Positions 27,452-36,628 are shown, counted from the first letter of the stretch. The stretch is DNA of 36,703 nt from an uncultured Clostridia bacterium (GCA_947630035.1 CANRFW010000004.1:1-36703); one strand, 5' to 3'. Made by a program: numbers and translations. The notes: a model not told the origin generated them from the letters alone.

Positions 27452-27484
27452 TTTCAACGTTGTATCATCCCTGCAACGTCGAAA
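27452..27484 (+). promoter_or_regulatory. Inverted repeat upstream of pilA (possible leader stem-loop or operator)
   Basis: TTTCAACGTTG-tatcatccctg-CAACGTCGAAA, 10/11 arm pairing, ~38 nt before the pilA ATG. Confidence 0.4.
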
Positions 27485-27521
27485 TAAATAAAAATCTTTC
27501 ATGAAAGGAGTAACAAAACCC

Positions 27522-27932
27522 ATGAACAAGAAACTGAAAAAGGGCTTCACCCTTGCCGAGCTCTTGATCGTCGTCGCGATCATCGCGGTCCTTACCGCTA
27601 TCGCGGTCCCGCTTTTCGTGACCTCGATCAACAAAGCGCAGAATGCGACCAAAGATGCGAACATCCGTTCCGTCCGCGTTGCCGCTGTGTACTACATTCT
27701 CAGCCATGACGAAGATCCAAATCTTTATGCCGATAACAAACTGATTGGCGATAAATTCCAAGTTGATGCTACGTTGGATACGAGTGGCAACATCTCGGAT
27801 CTCAAGGTCGCAGTGACGGAAAAGGATGTCACGGAGAAGTATGATACGTCTACCGAGGGCAAAATTGTCATTTGCACCAGCGTTACGGCGACGCAGGTTG
27901 AATCCCAGCAAAAAATCGGAGCTGGTGGTTGA
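27522..27932 (+). CDS. pilA: Major type IV pilin-like protein
   Basis: MNKKLKKGFTLAELLIVVAIIAVLTAIAVPLFVTSINKAQNATKDANIRSVRVAAVYYI; ATG after gaaaggag. Confidence 0.9.
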   Translation: MNKKLKKGFTLAELLIVVAIIAVLTAIAVPLFVTSINKAQNATKDANIRSVRVAAVYYILSHDEDPNLYADNKLIGDKFQVDATLDTSGNISDLKVAVTEKDVTEKYDTSTEGKIVICTSVTATQVESQQKIGAGG

Positions 27933-28179
27933 TTTTCTCTGATACAAGAACGTAATTTCTCCCGAATGAGCCGAACGGGATGAAGGGATGCGGCTGAATA
28001 ACAGGAGAAAAGGAAGCGCGGGCGGCGCGTTCGCCGTGTCGCCCGCATACTTCCGAACGTAAGAACGTCCTGCGTTCCCCTCCGCATAGGACGAATTTGA
28101 AAGCTACACACCCCCTCAGTCACGCCCAAGGGCGGCGTGACAGCTCCCCCTCAAGGGGGCGCCAAGAGACGGGTTGGCC

Positions 28180-28245
28180 GCAAAGGGCGCGGCGGAGCTT
28201 CAGCGCAAGGCACGCCTACGGCGCCCTCAAGGGGAAGCCGAGAGG
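28180..28245. repeat. Partial copy of the MITE-like element right half (66 bp, nearly identical to 25659-25724)
   Basis: cgcaaaggg[c/t]gcggcggagcttcagcgcaaggcacgcctacggcgccctcaaggggaagccgagagg at both sites. Confidence 0.85.
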
Positions 28246-28343
28246 CGGGTTGGCTGCAAAAGGTGCCGTGCCACCCTCCCCCTTGGAAAGGGGTAGGGCA
28301 TCAACAAACCGAACAATCCGAACCAAGGAGACCGGAGGTACTC

Positions 28344-29132
28344 ATGTCAATCGATTTGCCGCTCGCGGCGGATATTTACCTCTCGGTCCTTCTCTTCTGC
28401 CTCGGCGCGTGCATGGGAAGTTTCATCACCTGCGCCGCCGACCGCTATGTCGCCAAAGAGAGCGTGCTCCGCGGCAGGAGCAAGTGCCCCGTATGCGGGC
28501 ACACCCTCTCCGCATTCGAGCTTATCCCCGTCCTCAGCTGGCTGTTTTTGGGGGGCAGGTGCCGAAAATGCGGTGCGCCCATCCCCGTGCGGTGCTTCTT
28601 CACCGAACTTTTAACGGGACTTCTGTACCTCGTCACATACCTCAAATACGGCTTTGGGTTTGTGACGCTCGAATATCTCATCCTCTTCTCCCTGCTGCTC
28701 GCCGTCGGCCTCATCGACTACGACACCATGGAGATCCCCGACGGGCTTACCCTCGCGGGGGCCGTAACCTTCCTCCTCTTCCTCTATCCGCACGGCGGGT
28801 GGGGCGAGCGGGTGACGGACGGTCTTCTCGGCGGGTTGGTCTACGGCGGGGGCATGCTCCTCATCTCCCTTGTGATGGACTTCCTCTTGAAGAAGGATAC
28901 CCTCGGGGGAGGGGACGTAAAGCTGTTCGCGATGCTCGGCCTCTTCACGGGGCTTGCCCGCGGGCTGCTGATGCTCCTCATTTCGTGCATTACGGGGCTG
29001 CTCTTCGCCCTCTCCGCAAGGGGAGGCAAGAAGAAGGAGTTCCCGTTCGGACCCGCCATCGCGGTCGCGGCCATGTTTACCTTGATCGCGGGGCAGGATC
29101 TCATAAATTGGTATCTCTCGCTGATTTCATAA
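28344..29132 (+). CDS. pilD: Prepilin peptidase / N-methyltransferase
   Basis: CLGACMGSFITCAADR, CPVCGHTLSAFELIPVLSWLFLGGRCRKCGAPI, GLIDYDTMEIPDGL, GGGDVKLFAMLG; RBS ggaggt. Confidence 0.96.
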   Translation: MSIDLPLAADIYLSVLLFCLGACMGSFITCAADRYVAKESVLRGRSKCPVCGHTLSAFELIPVLSWLFLGGRCRKCGAPIPVRCFFTELLTGLLYLVTYLKYGFGFVTLEYLILFSLLLAVGLIDYDTMEIPDGLTLAGAVTFLLFLYPHGGWGERVTDGLLGGLVYGGGMLLISLVMDFLLKKDTLGGGDVKLFAMLGLFTGLARGLLMLLISCITGLLFALSARGGKKKEFPFGPAIAVAAMFTLIAGQDLINWYLSLIS

Positions 29133-29148
29133 TACAAGGAGAACGTTC

Positions 29149-30135
29149 ATGAAGCATTGCATCGGTTTCGACATCGGGAATCATGCGGTACACGTCGCGG
29201 TCCGCAAGGGCGATTCCATCGTGCGCGGATTGACCGTGCGTCTCGCGCAGGATCTCGTGAAAAACGGCACGATCACCTCTTACGAGGCGATGACGGATTT
29301 CCTCAAAGAACTCCGCCGCGTGCAGAAGCTGACGTCCACACGGAACGCCGCGCTCATCTTGCCCGCCCCGCTCTGCTATTGCCGCAGGTTCTTTGTGGCG
29401 GCGAACACCCGCGACCAGCTCATGTTCAACCTGCCCTACGGCTTCCGCGATTTCATCACGGACGACAAGAGCAATTATTTCTTTGACTGTGCCGTCCTCA
29501 ACGCCGTCCGCTACGGCGACGAGCGTCCGCCCGAATTCGACGTACTTGCCGCGGCGACGAGGAAGGAAGTCGTCGAGGACTATGTCAACATGTTCAAGAA
29601 GGCGGGCTTCAACTTAAAGACCATTATCCCCGAGGAGTTTGCCTATGTCAACCTCTGCCGCAGGGCGGAGGGGGAGCCCCACCACCACGGCATTCTCGAT
29701 ATCGGGCACAACGCGGTGAAGCTCTTCCTCTACGACGGCGAACTCTTCGAGAGCGTGCGCGTCATCGATTACGGCTGTAACGCGCTCGACGAGGTCATCT
29801 CCGAACACTTCGGCGTCGATACCTTCATGGCGGGCACCTACCGCGAGAACGACTTCGGCGGGGCGAACAGCCTCGAGGGGTGCCGCACCATCTACGGCGC
29901 AATGGCGCTCGAAGTTCTGAAAGCGCTCAACTTCTACCGCTTCAACGGCGGCGGGAGCATCGAGCATCTGCACTGCTGCGGCGGCGGCGCGCACAACGCG
30001 GCGCTCATGGATACCCTCCGCAGCACCCTGCCCATTCCGCTCACCGACCTCGGCGAGTTCTTCACGGGCAACAAATCCAAGGAAGGGATCGACTTCCCGC
30101 TCATCGCCGCGGCGGCGGGCGTGGCATTGCAATAA
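29149..30135 (+). CDS. pilM: Type IV pilus PilM-like actin-fold protein
   Basis: MKHCIGFDIGNHAVHVAVRKGD..., ILDIGHNAVKLFLYDGE, LHCCGGGAHNAALMDTL, FPLIAAAAGVAL. Confidence 0.85.
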   Translation: MKHCIGFDIGNHAVHVAVRKGDSIVRGLTVRLAQDLVKNGTITSYEAMTDFLKELRRVQKLTSTRNAALILPAPLCYCRRFFVAANTRDQLMFNLPYGFRDFITDDKSNYFFDCAVLNAVRYGDERPPEFDVLAAATRKEVVEDYVNMFKKAGFNLKTIIPEEFAYVNLCRRAEGEPHHHGILDIGHNAVKLFLYDGELFESVRVIDYGCNALDEVISEHFGVDTFMAGTYRENDFGGANSLEGCRTIYGAMALEVLKALNFYRFNGGGSIEHLHCCGGGAHNAALMDTLRSTLPIPLTDLGEFFTGNKSKEGIDFPLIAAAAGVALQ

Positions 30136-30150
30136 AGGAGGAAAGCGTTC

Positions 30151-30774
30151 ATGGCAGTTTCCAAGAAAGAGGCGGACGTGCAGGTGACTTTTTACGACGT
30201 CGCCAACCGCACCACGAACAGCGCACGCGCTTCGGCGATCGCCTCGAAGTATTCCACCAAGGAGACGGTGAATCTCTGCATAAAGGAGAGGAAGGGGATG
30301 TCTTTCGAGCTGTTCTTCCTCATCCTTGCGGCGATCCTTGTCTTCCTTCTCATCATGGAATTCTTCGGGATCTACCGTCCCTACCTTGCCCTCGAACAGG
30401 CGGAGGCACAGCTCACCGAAGATCAGGCCCGGCTCGAGCAACTCTACGGGGAGATGTCGGACCGCGAGAGCGTCCGCGAACAGTATCGGCTCTATAACTA
30501 CGAAAACTTCCCGCGGGACCTCGTTGACCGTGCGGACGTCCTCGACCTTCTCGAAAAGGAGGTGTTCCCCCACGGCAAGGTGGTGACGTTCTCCATTACG
30601 AGGAACGCGCTCACCCTCACCCTTACGGGCATTCCGGACGCAGAGGGCGCCGCCATGCAGAAGGCGCTCCGTGAGAACAAGATCGTGCAGACCGCTATCG
30701 TCTCGAGCGAGGATGAGGCGACGGGTATCGTAAGCATGACGATCATTTTCAAGGACGCAACGGAGGTGGAATGA
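30151..30774 (+). CDS. PilN-like pilus alignment-complex protein
   Basis: Position after pilM; short cytoplasmic N-terminus (KETVNLCIKERKG), one TM, coiled coil, ferredoxin-like C-terminus. Confidence 0.65.
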   Translation: MAVSKKEADVQVTFYDVANRTTNSARASAIASKYSTKETVNLCIKERKGMSFELFFLILAAILVFLLIMEFFGIYRPYLALEQAEAQLTEDQARLEQLYGEMSDRESVREQYRLYNYENFPRDLVDRADVLDLLEKEVFPHGKVVTFSITRNALTLTLTGIPDAEGAAMQKALRENKIVQTAIVSSEDEATGIVSMTIIFKDATEVE

Positions 30775-30775
30775 C

Positions 30776-31360
30776 ATGGCTAACAAGTATTTGAAGCGGA
30801 AATTTACCCTGCGCGAGAGCATTCTCCTCATCATTCTCTTTGTGGTACTCGTCCTCGGGCTCTACTTCGGGTTGGTGTATTACCCCATCGCGAGCCGTAC
30901 CGCGGATCTCAACCAGAATCTTGACGACGTGCAGTTGCAGCTCACCGTCGCCGAGAGCCTCAAAAAGCAGTACGACGACATGAAGGCGGAACTCAACACG
31001 ATGGATAAGACCACCGTCATGCCGCAGTACAAGAACAACGAGCAGCAGGAGACCCTCCGCGCCCTCTTCGAGACCATTTTCTCGGGCGTCACCAATTACA
31101 GGATCACCTACAACACCTCCGAGCCTTCGGACGGCGTGCGCACCCGCACCGTCGGTTTCATCTTCACCATCGACGCGAGCAACGCGGGGGAGGGGCAGAC
31201 CGTCTACCAAAAGGTGAAAGAGCTTCTTGCCAGCGTTATGACGACGGGCTACCGCTGCTGCATGCAGAACCTTTCTCTCTCGCCCGACGGCGGCGATTTG
31301 GAGAAAGCCACCCAAATTTCGGTGAACTGCAACGTGGAATTCTACGAACTCGACAGCTGA
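30776..31360 (+). CDS. PilO-like pilus alignment-complex protein
   Basis: N-terminal TM (ILLIILFVVLVLGLYFGLVYYPI), coiled coil, position after the PilN-like gene; ATG 1 nt after the preceding TGA. Confidence 0.65.
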   Translation: MANKYLKRKFTLRESILLIILFVVLVLGLYFGLVYYPIASRTADLNQNLDDVQLQLTVAESLKKQYDDMKAELNTMDKTTVMPQYKNNEQQETLRALFETIFSGVTNYRITYNTSEPSDGVRTRTVGFIFTIDASNAGEGQTVYQKVKELLASVMTTGYRCCMQNLSLSPDGGDLEKATQISVNCNVEFYELDS

Positions 31361-31404
31361 CCGATCCCGCCCCTGCGTGCGGCCGATTTTCGGCGGTGCA
31401 ATAA

Positions 31405-31546
31405 GGATAGCCCCGCCGCACGGATTGATAACCTGCCGCGCGGAATGGATAGCCCCGCCGCATGGTTGGAATTGATTGATTTGCCGCACGAGCGGAATGG
31501 ATAGGCCCGCCGCACGAGCAGAATTGATTGACCTGCCGCGCGATTG
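31405..31546. repeat. Degenerate ~52-bp (26-bp half-unit) tandem repeat in the 3' region of the pil operon
   Basis: Recurring [aatGGATAGcCCCGCCGCayg ... aATTGATtgayyTGCCGCrCG] from 31405, 31443 and 31495. Confidence 0.75.
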
Positions 31547-31558
31547 AACGTTTGAACA

Positions 31559-31603
31559 CAAAACCCCTCTGCCGCTTTATTCGGAACGAGGGGTTTTCTT
31601 TTG
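31559..31603 (+). terminator. Rho-independent terminator of the pil operon
   Basis: AAACCCCTC-tgccgctttattcggaac-GAGGGGTTTT-cttttg. Confidence 0.85.
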
Positions 31604-31899
31604 CACTACCGCCTGTTCCACGCGTCATTCTGAACCTCGGCCCGTTGTTTCGGGGCTGCCGCCTGTCCCACGCGTCATTCTGAACCCCCGCGTACTACTT
31701 CGTTATGCGGAATGCTCGGTGGGGGTGAAGAATCCCGAGGATATAAGCGACGAGTATGTAATGCGGACTTCGTACTTCGGGATCCTTCGCACGATAGGCT
31801 TTTACGGTTCTATTCCTACTCTGTCGGCTCAGGATGACGCGTTTATCGGGGCGCGCACGACCGCTTGTATACGTCATGTCGCCCTTCTCCTCATCCCGA

Positions 31900-31939
31900 G
31901 CCTGCCCTGCCGCCCGCATACGCGGGCGGCAGGGCAGGC
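31900..31939. repeat. Perfect 18-bp stem hairpin within an intergenic repeat module
   Basis: GCCTGCCCTGCCGCCCGC-atac-GCGGGCGGCAGGGCAGGC. Confidence 0.9.
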
Positions 31940-32005
31940 GAGCGGATCTTTGTACCAAGCCGCATGAAAAGAGCGCAAGCAAAGAGCGCATGAAAAGAGC
32001 GCAAG

Positions 32006-32031
32006 CAAAAAGCCCTCCCGAGGGGGAGGGC
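32006..32031 (-). terminator. Rho-independent terminator for the minus-strand HK-SBP operon
   Basis: Minus strand reads GCCCTCCCcctcGGGAGGGCTTTTT. Confidence 0.75.
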
Positions 32032-32129
32032 ATCATTTTGCCTACATGGGGTCGGAAAATCCGCAATGCGGGGCTTTCACGGCGGGGCAGAATCCGCAGC
32101 GGCGTACCCGCGCTTTTCGCTATGGGGTC

Positions 32130-33398
32130 TTAAAATCCCGCGATGCCGAGCTTTTTCGCGGCGGCTTTGCGGTCGGCGTCCATCTTCTCGATCACGCCCT
32201 TCACGGTCCTTTTGCCGCCGAACATTTCGTTGATGGCGCCCACCGCCTCCTCCGCGCTGTACCCGATGATCTTGGTACTCGCCGTAGAGACGCGCTCGTG
32301 TGCTGCAATGGAGGCCTGTGCGTCCGTCACCATCTGCGATTGGATATTGGTCGTCTGCCCCTTGAACACACTCACGGTGGAGATATCCTTGAAGGCGACA
32401 TTGTAGTTTTCGGGGGTGGCGCAGAACCGTAAAAATTCAAGGGCCTCCTCCTTCTTTTCGCTCTTCGCGTTCACCATCATCATGTTGAGGTTGCCGCCCT
32501 CGTAGGTGCCGCCATCCGCCGTATTCATGAAGACGGGCATGAGGGCGAAGTCTTCCTTGGTGTATTCGCCCGGCGTGAAGTCGGTGTAGAACCACGTGTC
32601 CCAGATGAAGGTCATCGCGGCCTCGCCCGAAGCGAGGGCGGGGGAGATCTCGTCCCACCCCGTATCGAGGGACTTGTTTCCGAACCAGCCGCTCTTAAAA
32701 GCGTTTTCGATCCACGTCATCATGTTCGTGACGGCGGGGATCTCCGCATAAGAAGTCTCGTTCTTGTTGAGGCTCTCGAGGAGGGCGGGATCGTCCGCGA
32801 AGACGGGGTCAAGCCCGAACTGCACCATCCACGAACAGCCCTTGGCGGGCCAGAGAATGGGGGTGACCCCCAAGTCCTTCAGCCCTTCGCACAGCCCGTC
32901 GAACGCCGCCTGCGTTTCGACGGCATTCGTCATCCCTAATTTTCCGAGCAGTTTCTTGTTGTAGTAGCATCCCGAGACCGAACTCTCCCAGAAGGGCAGC
33001 CCGAGGAGCCGCCCGCCCGCATCAGTGCAATACGCCTTCGCACTGTCGGTGAGGTCGGAGACCCATGCCTCGTCCTTGAGGTCGAGGAAGTTCTCTTCCA
33101 CGTCGAAGTTGTTGAGATCGGCGTTGTGGAAGTGGAGGAGGATATCGGGCGCCCTGTCCGTTTTGAGGCGTTTTTGCGCCTCCGTCTCGAACTTTGCGTC
33201 CTCAACCTTCACGATATTGAGATTTTCGCCCGTCGTCTCCTTGAAGTGGTCGAAGATCTCCGTCATGTAGGGCTTATTGAGATCGCTCTTCTTGCCCATA
33301 ATCGTGAGGGCGTTCGGGTCGTATTTCTCGCCGCCGCATCCCGCGAGAATGAGGGGAGGGAAGAGGGCGAGCGCGAGAAGAAGTCGGGGCTTTTTCAC
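32130..33398 (-). CDS. Extracellular solute-binding lipoprotein (SBP family 1)
   Basis: Lipobox LILAGC; EIFDHFKETTGENLNIVKVED, GEAAMTFIWDTWFYTD, EEALEFLRFCATPENY; GTG start overlaps the TGA of the upstream HK. Confidence 0.9.
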   Translation of the reverse strand: MKKPRLLLALALFPPLILAGCGGEKYDPNALTIMGKKSDLNKPYMTEIFDHFKETTGENLNIVKVEDAKFETEAQKRLKTDRAPDILLHFHNADLNNFDVEENFLDLKDEAWVSDLTDSAKAYCTDAGGRLLGLPFWESSVSGCYYNKKLLGKLGMTNAVETQAAFDGLCEGLKDLGVTPILWPAKGCSWMVQFGLDPVFADDPALLESLNKNETSYAEIPAVTNMMTWIENAFKSGWFGNKSLDTGWDEISPALASGEAAMTFIWDTWFYTDFTPGEYTKEDFALMPVFMNTADGGTYEGGNLNMMMVNAKSEKKEEALEFLRFCATPENYNVAFKDISTVSVFKGQTTNIQSQMVTDAQASIAAHERVSTASTKIIGYSAEEAVGAINEMFGGKRTVKGVIEKMDADRKAAAKKLGIAGF

Positions 33399-36334
33399 TT
33401 GGTCTCTCCTTTTTTGCGTTTTTCAAAGATACGCGCCACGGTCGCCCGCACCGCGTCCATGTCGATGGGCTTTGCAAGGTGGGCATCCATGCCCGCGTCG
33501 AGGGCGTTTTTCACGTCCTCCGCAAAGGTATTCGCCGTCATCGCGACGATGGGAATGCTCTTCGCCTCGGGGTGGCCGGAGGCGCGGATGGCGCGGGTCG
33601 CCTCGTACCCGTTCATCACGGGCATCTGCACGTCCATGAGGATCATGTCGTAATAGCCGGGTTCGGACTTTTCGAACATCTCCGCGGCGATCTTGCCGTT
33701 TTGCGCCACTTCGCAGTGCGCCCCCTCGATGAGGAGCATCTCGGTGAGGATCTCGGCGTTGAGTTCGTTGTCCTCCGCCACGAGGAAGAGCTTGCCGTCC
33801 ATCGCGCCCTCGGCGTTCTTCTGTTCGGGTTCCTTCTCGGGCTCGGCGAAGAGGGGCTTTATGGTCTGGAAGAAGGTGGAGGTGAAGAAGGGCTTGGGCA
33901 TGAAGGCATTGATACCCGCCTCCCGCGCCTCCTGTTCGATATCGCTCCAATCGTAGGAGGTAAGCACGAGGATGGGCACGTCCGCACCCACCTTTTCACG
34001 GATGCGCCGCGCCGTCTCCACGCCGTCCATTCCGGGCATCTTCCAATCGAGGAGGATGACGTTGAACCCGTCCCCGCGGTCATGCGCCTTCACGGCGGCC
34101 TCCACGGCGGAGGAGCCGTCCGTCGCATAGCTCACGTCCACCCCCGTATCCCGCATCATCTCGCGGATATTGAGGCAAATCTCCTCCTCGTCGTCCGCCA
34201 CGAGCATGCGGGTGATCTTGCGGCGGAACCACGCGTCCTGCGAGTCCTCTCCGACGGGGGAGAAGGAGAGTTCCACCGTAAAGGTGCTGCCCTTTTGGGG
34301 CTCGCTCTCCACGCGGATGATGCCGCCCATGAGGTCGACGAGGTTCTTCGTGATCGCCATGCCCAGCCCCGTGCCCTGTATCTTGTTGACGACGGAATTC
34401 TTCTCGCGGCTGAAGGGCTGGAAAATTTCCTTTACGAATTCCTCGCTCATGCCGATGCCGTTGTCTTTCACGATGAAGCGGAGCTTGACGAATTGGTTGG
34501 AAGGGTCGGGAAGTTCCCGCACCGTGAAGTCCACTTTTCCGCCGACGGGTGTGTATTTTACGGCATTGGAGAGGAGGTTTATGAGGATCTGGTTGAGGCG
34601 GAGCCTGTCTCCCATCAGCTCGTCGGGCGGGGTGCCCTGCGTGCGGATGGAGAACTCCTGGTTTTTCGCCTTCGCCTGCGGCATGATGATGATATTGATC
34701 TCCTCGAGGAGATCGGGCAGGCTGAAGCGGTCTACGTTCAGAGAGGTCTTCCCGCTCTCGATCTTGCTCATGTCAAGCACGTCGTTGATGAGGGAGAGGA
34801 GGTGATGGCTCGACGCCATGATCTTTCTTGTGTATTCGCGCACCGTGTCCGCATTGTCGGCGTTCCGCTCGAGGAGGACGGAGAAGCCGACGATGGCATT
34901 CATCGGGGTGCGGATATCGTGGGACATGTTGGAGAGGAAGTTGCTCTTCGCCTCGTTCGCGCTCTTGGCGGCGTCATACGCCCCCTGCAGTTTTTCGTTC
35001 AGCTGCCTGTCGAGGGTACGGTCGGACATGACGACGATATACTTTTCCGTCTTCTCGATGGTCATGTGATAGATGGCGACGCGGTACCAACGGCGTTCCC
35101 CCGTCTTCTGGTGCATGTATTCGCACTCCCAGCTGCGGTTCTCGCCGAGGGGGATGGCCTGCAATTCCTCGTTGGGGACGATGATGTTGTAGTCCACGGC
35201 GCACGCCGCCATGGCGCGGATATTCTCCCGCGCCGTCTTCTTGGAGATGCCGATCAGCCGCTCGATATTGGGACTTATGTAGTCCACCTTCTCGGTCTGC
35301 GGGTCGAGCATGAGGAAGATATCGTCGACGGTGGAGGAGAGAACGTCGAACATGCGCTCGCGGTACAAAAGCTCCTTCCTGCTCCGCTGCGATTGCGTCA
35401 CGATGCGGAGGACGAGGACGATGATGAGGGCGGCGATGATGACGGAGAAGATGATGATGAACACCCTCGTCGAGGCGCGCTGCGCGAGGAGGAAGCCTTG
35501 GCTTACCGCCGTCTGCGGCACGTCGGAGAGGAGAAAGTAGTCCTCATAGCCGATGGGCATGTAGTTGATACAGCGTTCCTCCCCGCCCTGCTTGTATGTG
35601 AGGAAGCCGCCCGTTGTAAGGTTGCTCTTGATCTCTTCGAGCTTTTCCTCCCCCAAGCCGCCGGAACGGAGGTAGTCGAAGTAGTTGCTGTATGCACTGC
35701 CGCCCTCCGCGGTGGCGATGAGAACGGACCCGTCGGGGAGGAGGATAAAGCTCCTCGCAAGGTTCTTGCCGTCCTTTTCGAAGGCGTTCGCATTGAGGGA
35801 GAGGGAGATATCGGCGTTCGTGTAGCTGATGCCGACGGCGGTAAAGGGGAAATCCTTGTAGACGCCCTCCGAGGAAATGGCGAACATGGTGACGTTTCTG
35901 CCGCCGATCGTCTCCCCGATCATGATGGGCTTTTTCTCTTGGATGAGGGAATCGGAACCGTTTTTGAGAGGCGCATCGCCCTGCTTGTCGCTGCCGACGG
36001 AGTAGTATTCCCTGTTCTCGTTGAGGAAGTAGAAATCGGAGAATCCCCAATATTTCTTCTTGCTCTCGACGAACGTCTTCATCTGCTCGTCGCCCGTCTC
36101 CTCTTCGGAGACGAGTGCGTAATAGTCGCCGCAGCTCTCGAGAAGCCCCCAGTTGCGGTTGAGGAAATTCTGGAAAGTATGGCGGACCTGCCCGTACACT
36201 TCCTCGAGATGACGTTTACTGTCCTCGAAGACCCTGTCCGAGATATACCCGAAATATCCGACGAGCATTGCCGTAACGACGGCGATCACGATGCACGCGA
36301 TGGCGGGCGGTAAGATGCGTTTCAGCCATTTCAT
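33395..36334 (-). CDS. Hybrid sensor histidine kinase (extracytoplasmic sensor, PAS, HisKA, HATPase_c, two REC)
   Basis: N-terminal TM, second TM VFIIIFSVIIAALIIVLVL, PAS-like MFDVLSSTVDDIFLMLDPQTEKVDYISPNIERLIG, H-box [18 protein letters not shown], two RECs (ILLDWKMPGMDG; MILMDVQMPVMNG). Confidence 0.95.
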   Translation of the reverse strand: MKWLKRILPPAIACIVIAVVTAMLVGYFGYISDRVFEDSKRHLEEVYGQVRHTFQNFLNRNWGLLESCGDYYALVSEEETGDEQMKTFVESKKKYWGFSDFYFLNENREYYSVGSDKQGDAPLKNGSDSLIQEKKPIMIGETIGGRNVTMFAISSEGVYKDFPFTAVGISYTNADISLSLNANAFEKDGKNLARSFILLPDGSVLIATAEGGSAYSNYFDYLRSGGLGEEKLEEIKSNLTTGGFLTYKQGGEERCINYMPIGYEDYFLLSDVPQTAVSQGFLLAQRASTRVFIIIFSVIIAALIIVLVLRIVTQSQRSRKELLYRERMFDVLSSTVDDIFLMLDPQTEKVDYISPNIERLIGISKKTARENIRAMAACAVDYNIIVPNEELQAIPLGENRSWECEYMHQKTGERRWYRVAIYHMTIEKTEKYIVVMSDRTLDRQLNEKLQGAYDAAKSANEAKSNFLSNMSHDIRTPMNAIVGFSVLLERNADNADTVREYTRKIMASSHHLLSLINDVLDMSKIESGKTSLNVDRFSLPDLLEEINIIIMPQAKAKNQEFSIRTQGTPPDELMGDRLRLNQILINLLSNAVKYTPVGGKVDFTVRELPDPSNQFVKLRFIVKDNGIGMSEEFVKEIFQPFSREKNSVVNKIQGTGLGMAITKNLVDLMGGIIRVESEPQKGSTFTVELSFSPVGEDSQDAWFRRKITRMLVADDEEEICLNIREMMRDTGVDVSYATDGSSAVEAAVKAHDRGDGFNVILLDWKMPGMDGVETARRIREKVGADVPILVLTSYDWSDIEQEAREAGINAFMPKPFFTSTFFQTIKPLFAEPEKEPEQKNAEGAMDGKLFLVAEDNELNAEILTEMLLIEGAHCEVAQNGKIAAEMFEKSEPGYYDMILMDVQMPVMNGYEATRAIRASGHPEAKSIPIVAMTANTFAEDVKNALDAGMDAHLAKPIDMDAVRATVARIFEKRKKGETK

Positions 36335-36394
36335 GAAGCGTTCCCCTTTCTTCGCGCGTGGCGAAGGACCCGTAAAATAACGGTACGCGAAACT

Positions 36395-36423
36395 ATTCTA
36401 CCATACCCGCGCGGAAAAAGCAA
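36395..36423 (-). promoter_or_regulatory. Sigma-A-type promoter for the minus-strand HK-SBP operon
   Basis: On minus: TTGCTT, 17-nt spacer, TAGAAT with TGG extension. Confidence 0.65.
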
Positions 36424-36517
36424 CCCCTGCGGCACGATTTCCGCACATATGCCGCGCATTTTCGCATCTTTTTTGCCCTTTTCCGCCCGTCCGTCGTCGC
36501 CATATCCGCGCCCGTCC

Positions 36518-36628
36518 CCTTGCCTTCCCCGCAGAGCATGGATACGCGCCCGCCCCTTGCCCGCCCCGCAGAGCATGGATACACGCCCGCCCCTTGTCCA
36601 CCCCGCAGAGCGTGGATACACGCCCGCC
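36518..36628. repeat. 37-bp tandem repeat (ccttgccttccccgcagagcatggatacgcgcccgcc), three copies
   Basis: Units at 36518, 36555 and 36592, then running into ccttgccttccccttgtgaggggaagg. Confidence 0.92.

Noticed and set aside
27161-27504. Three overlapping repeat-rich ORFs (88, 61, 97 aa)
   Set aside because: Arise from a 28-bp repeat read in three frames; no RBS or homology evident.
33479-36313. 944-aa plus-strand ORF opposite the minus-strand HK
   Set aside because: Antisense of an unmistakable hybrid kinase; no RBS or domain features.
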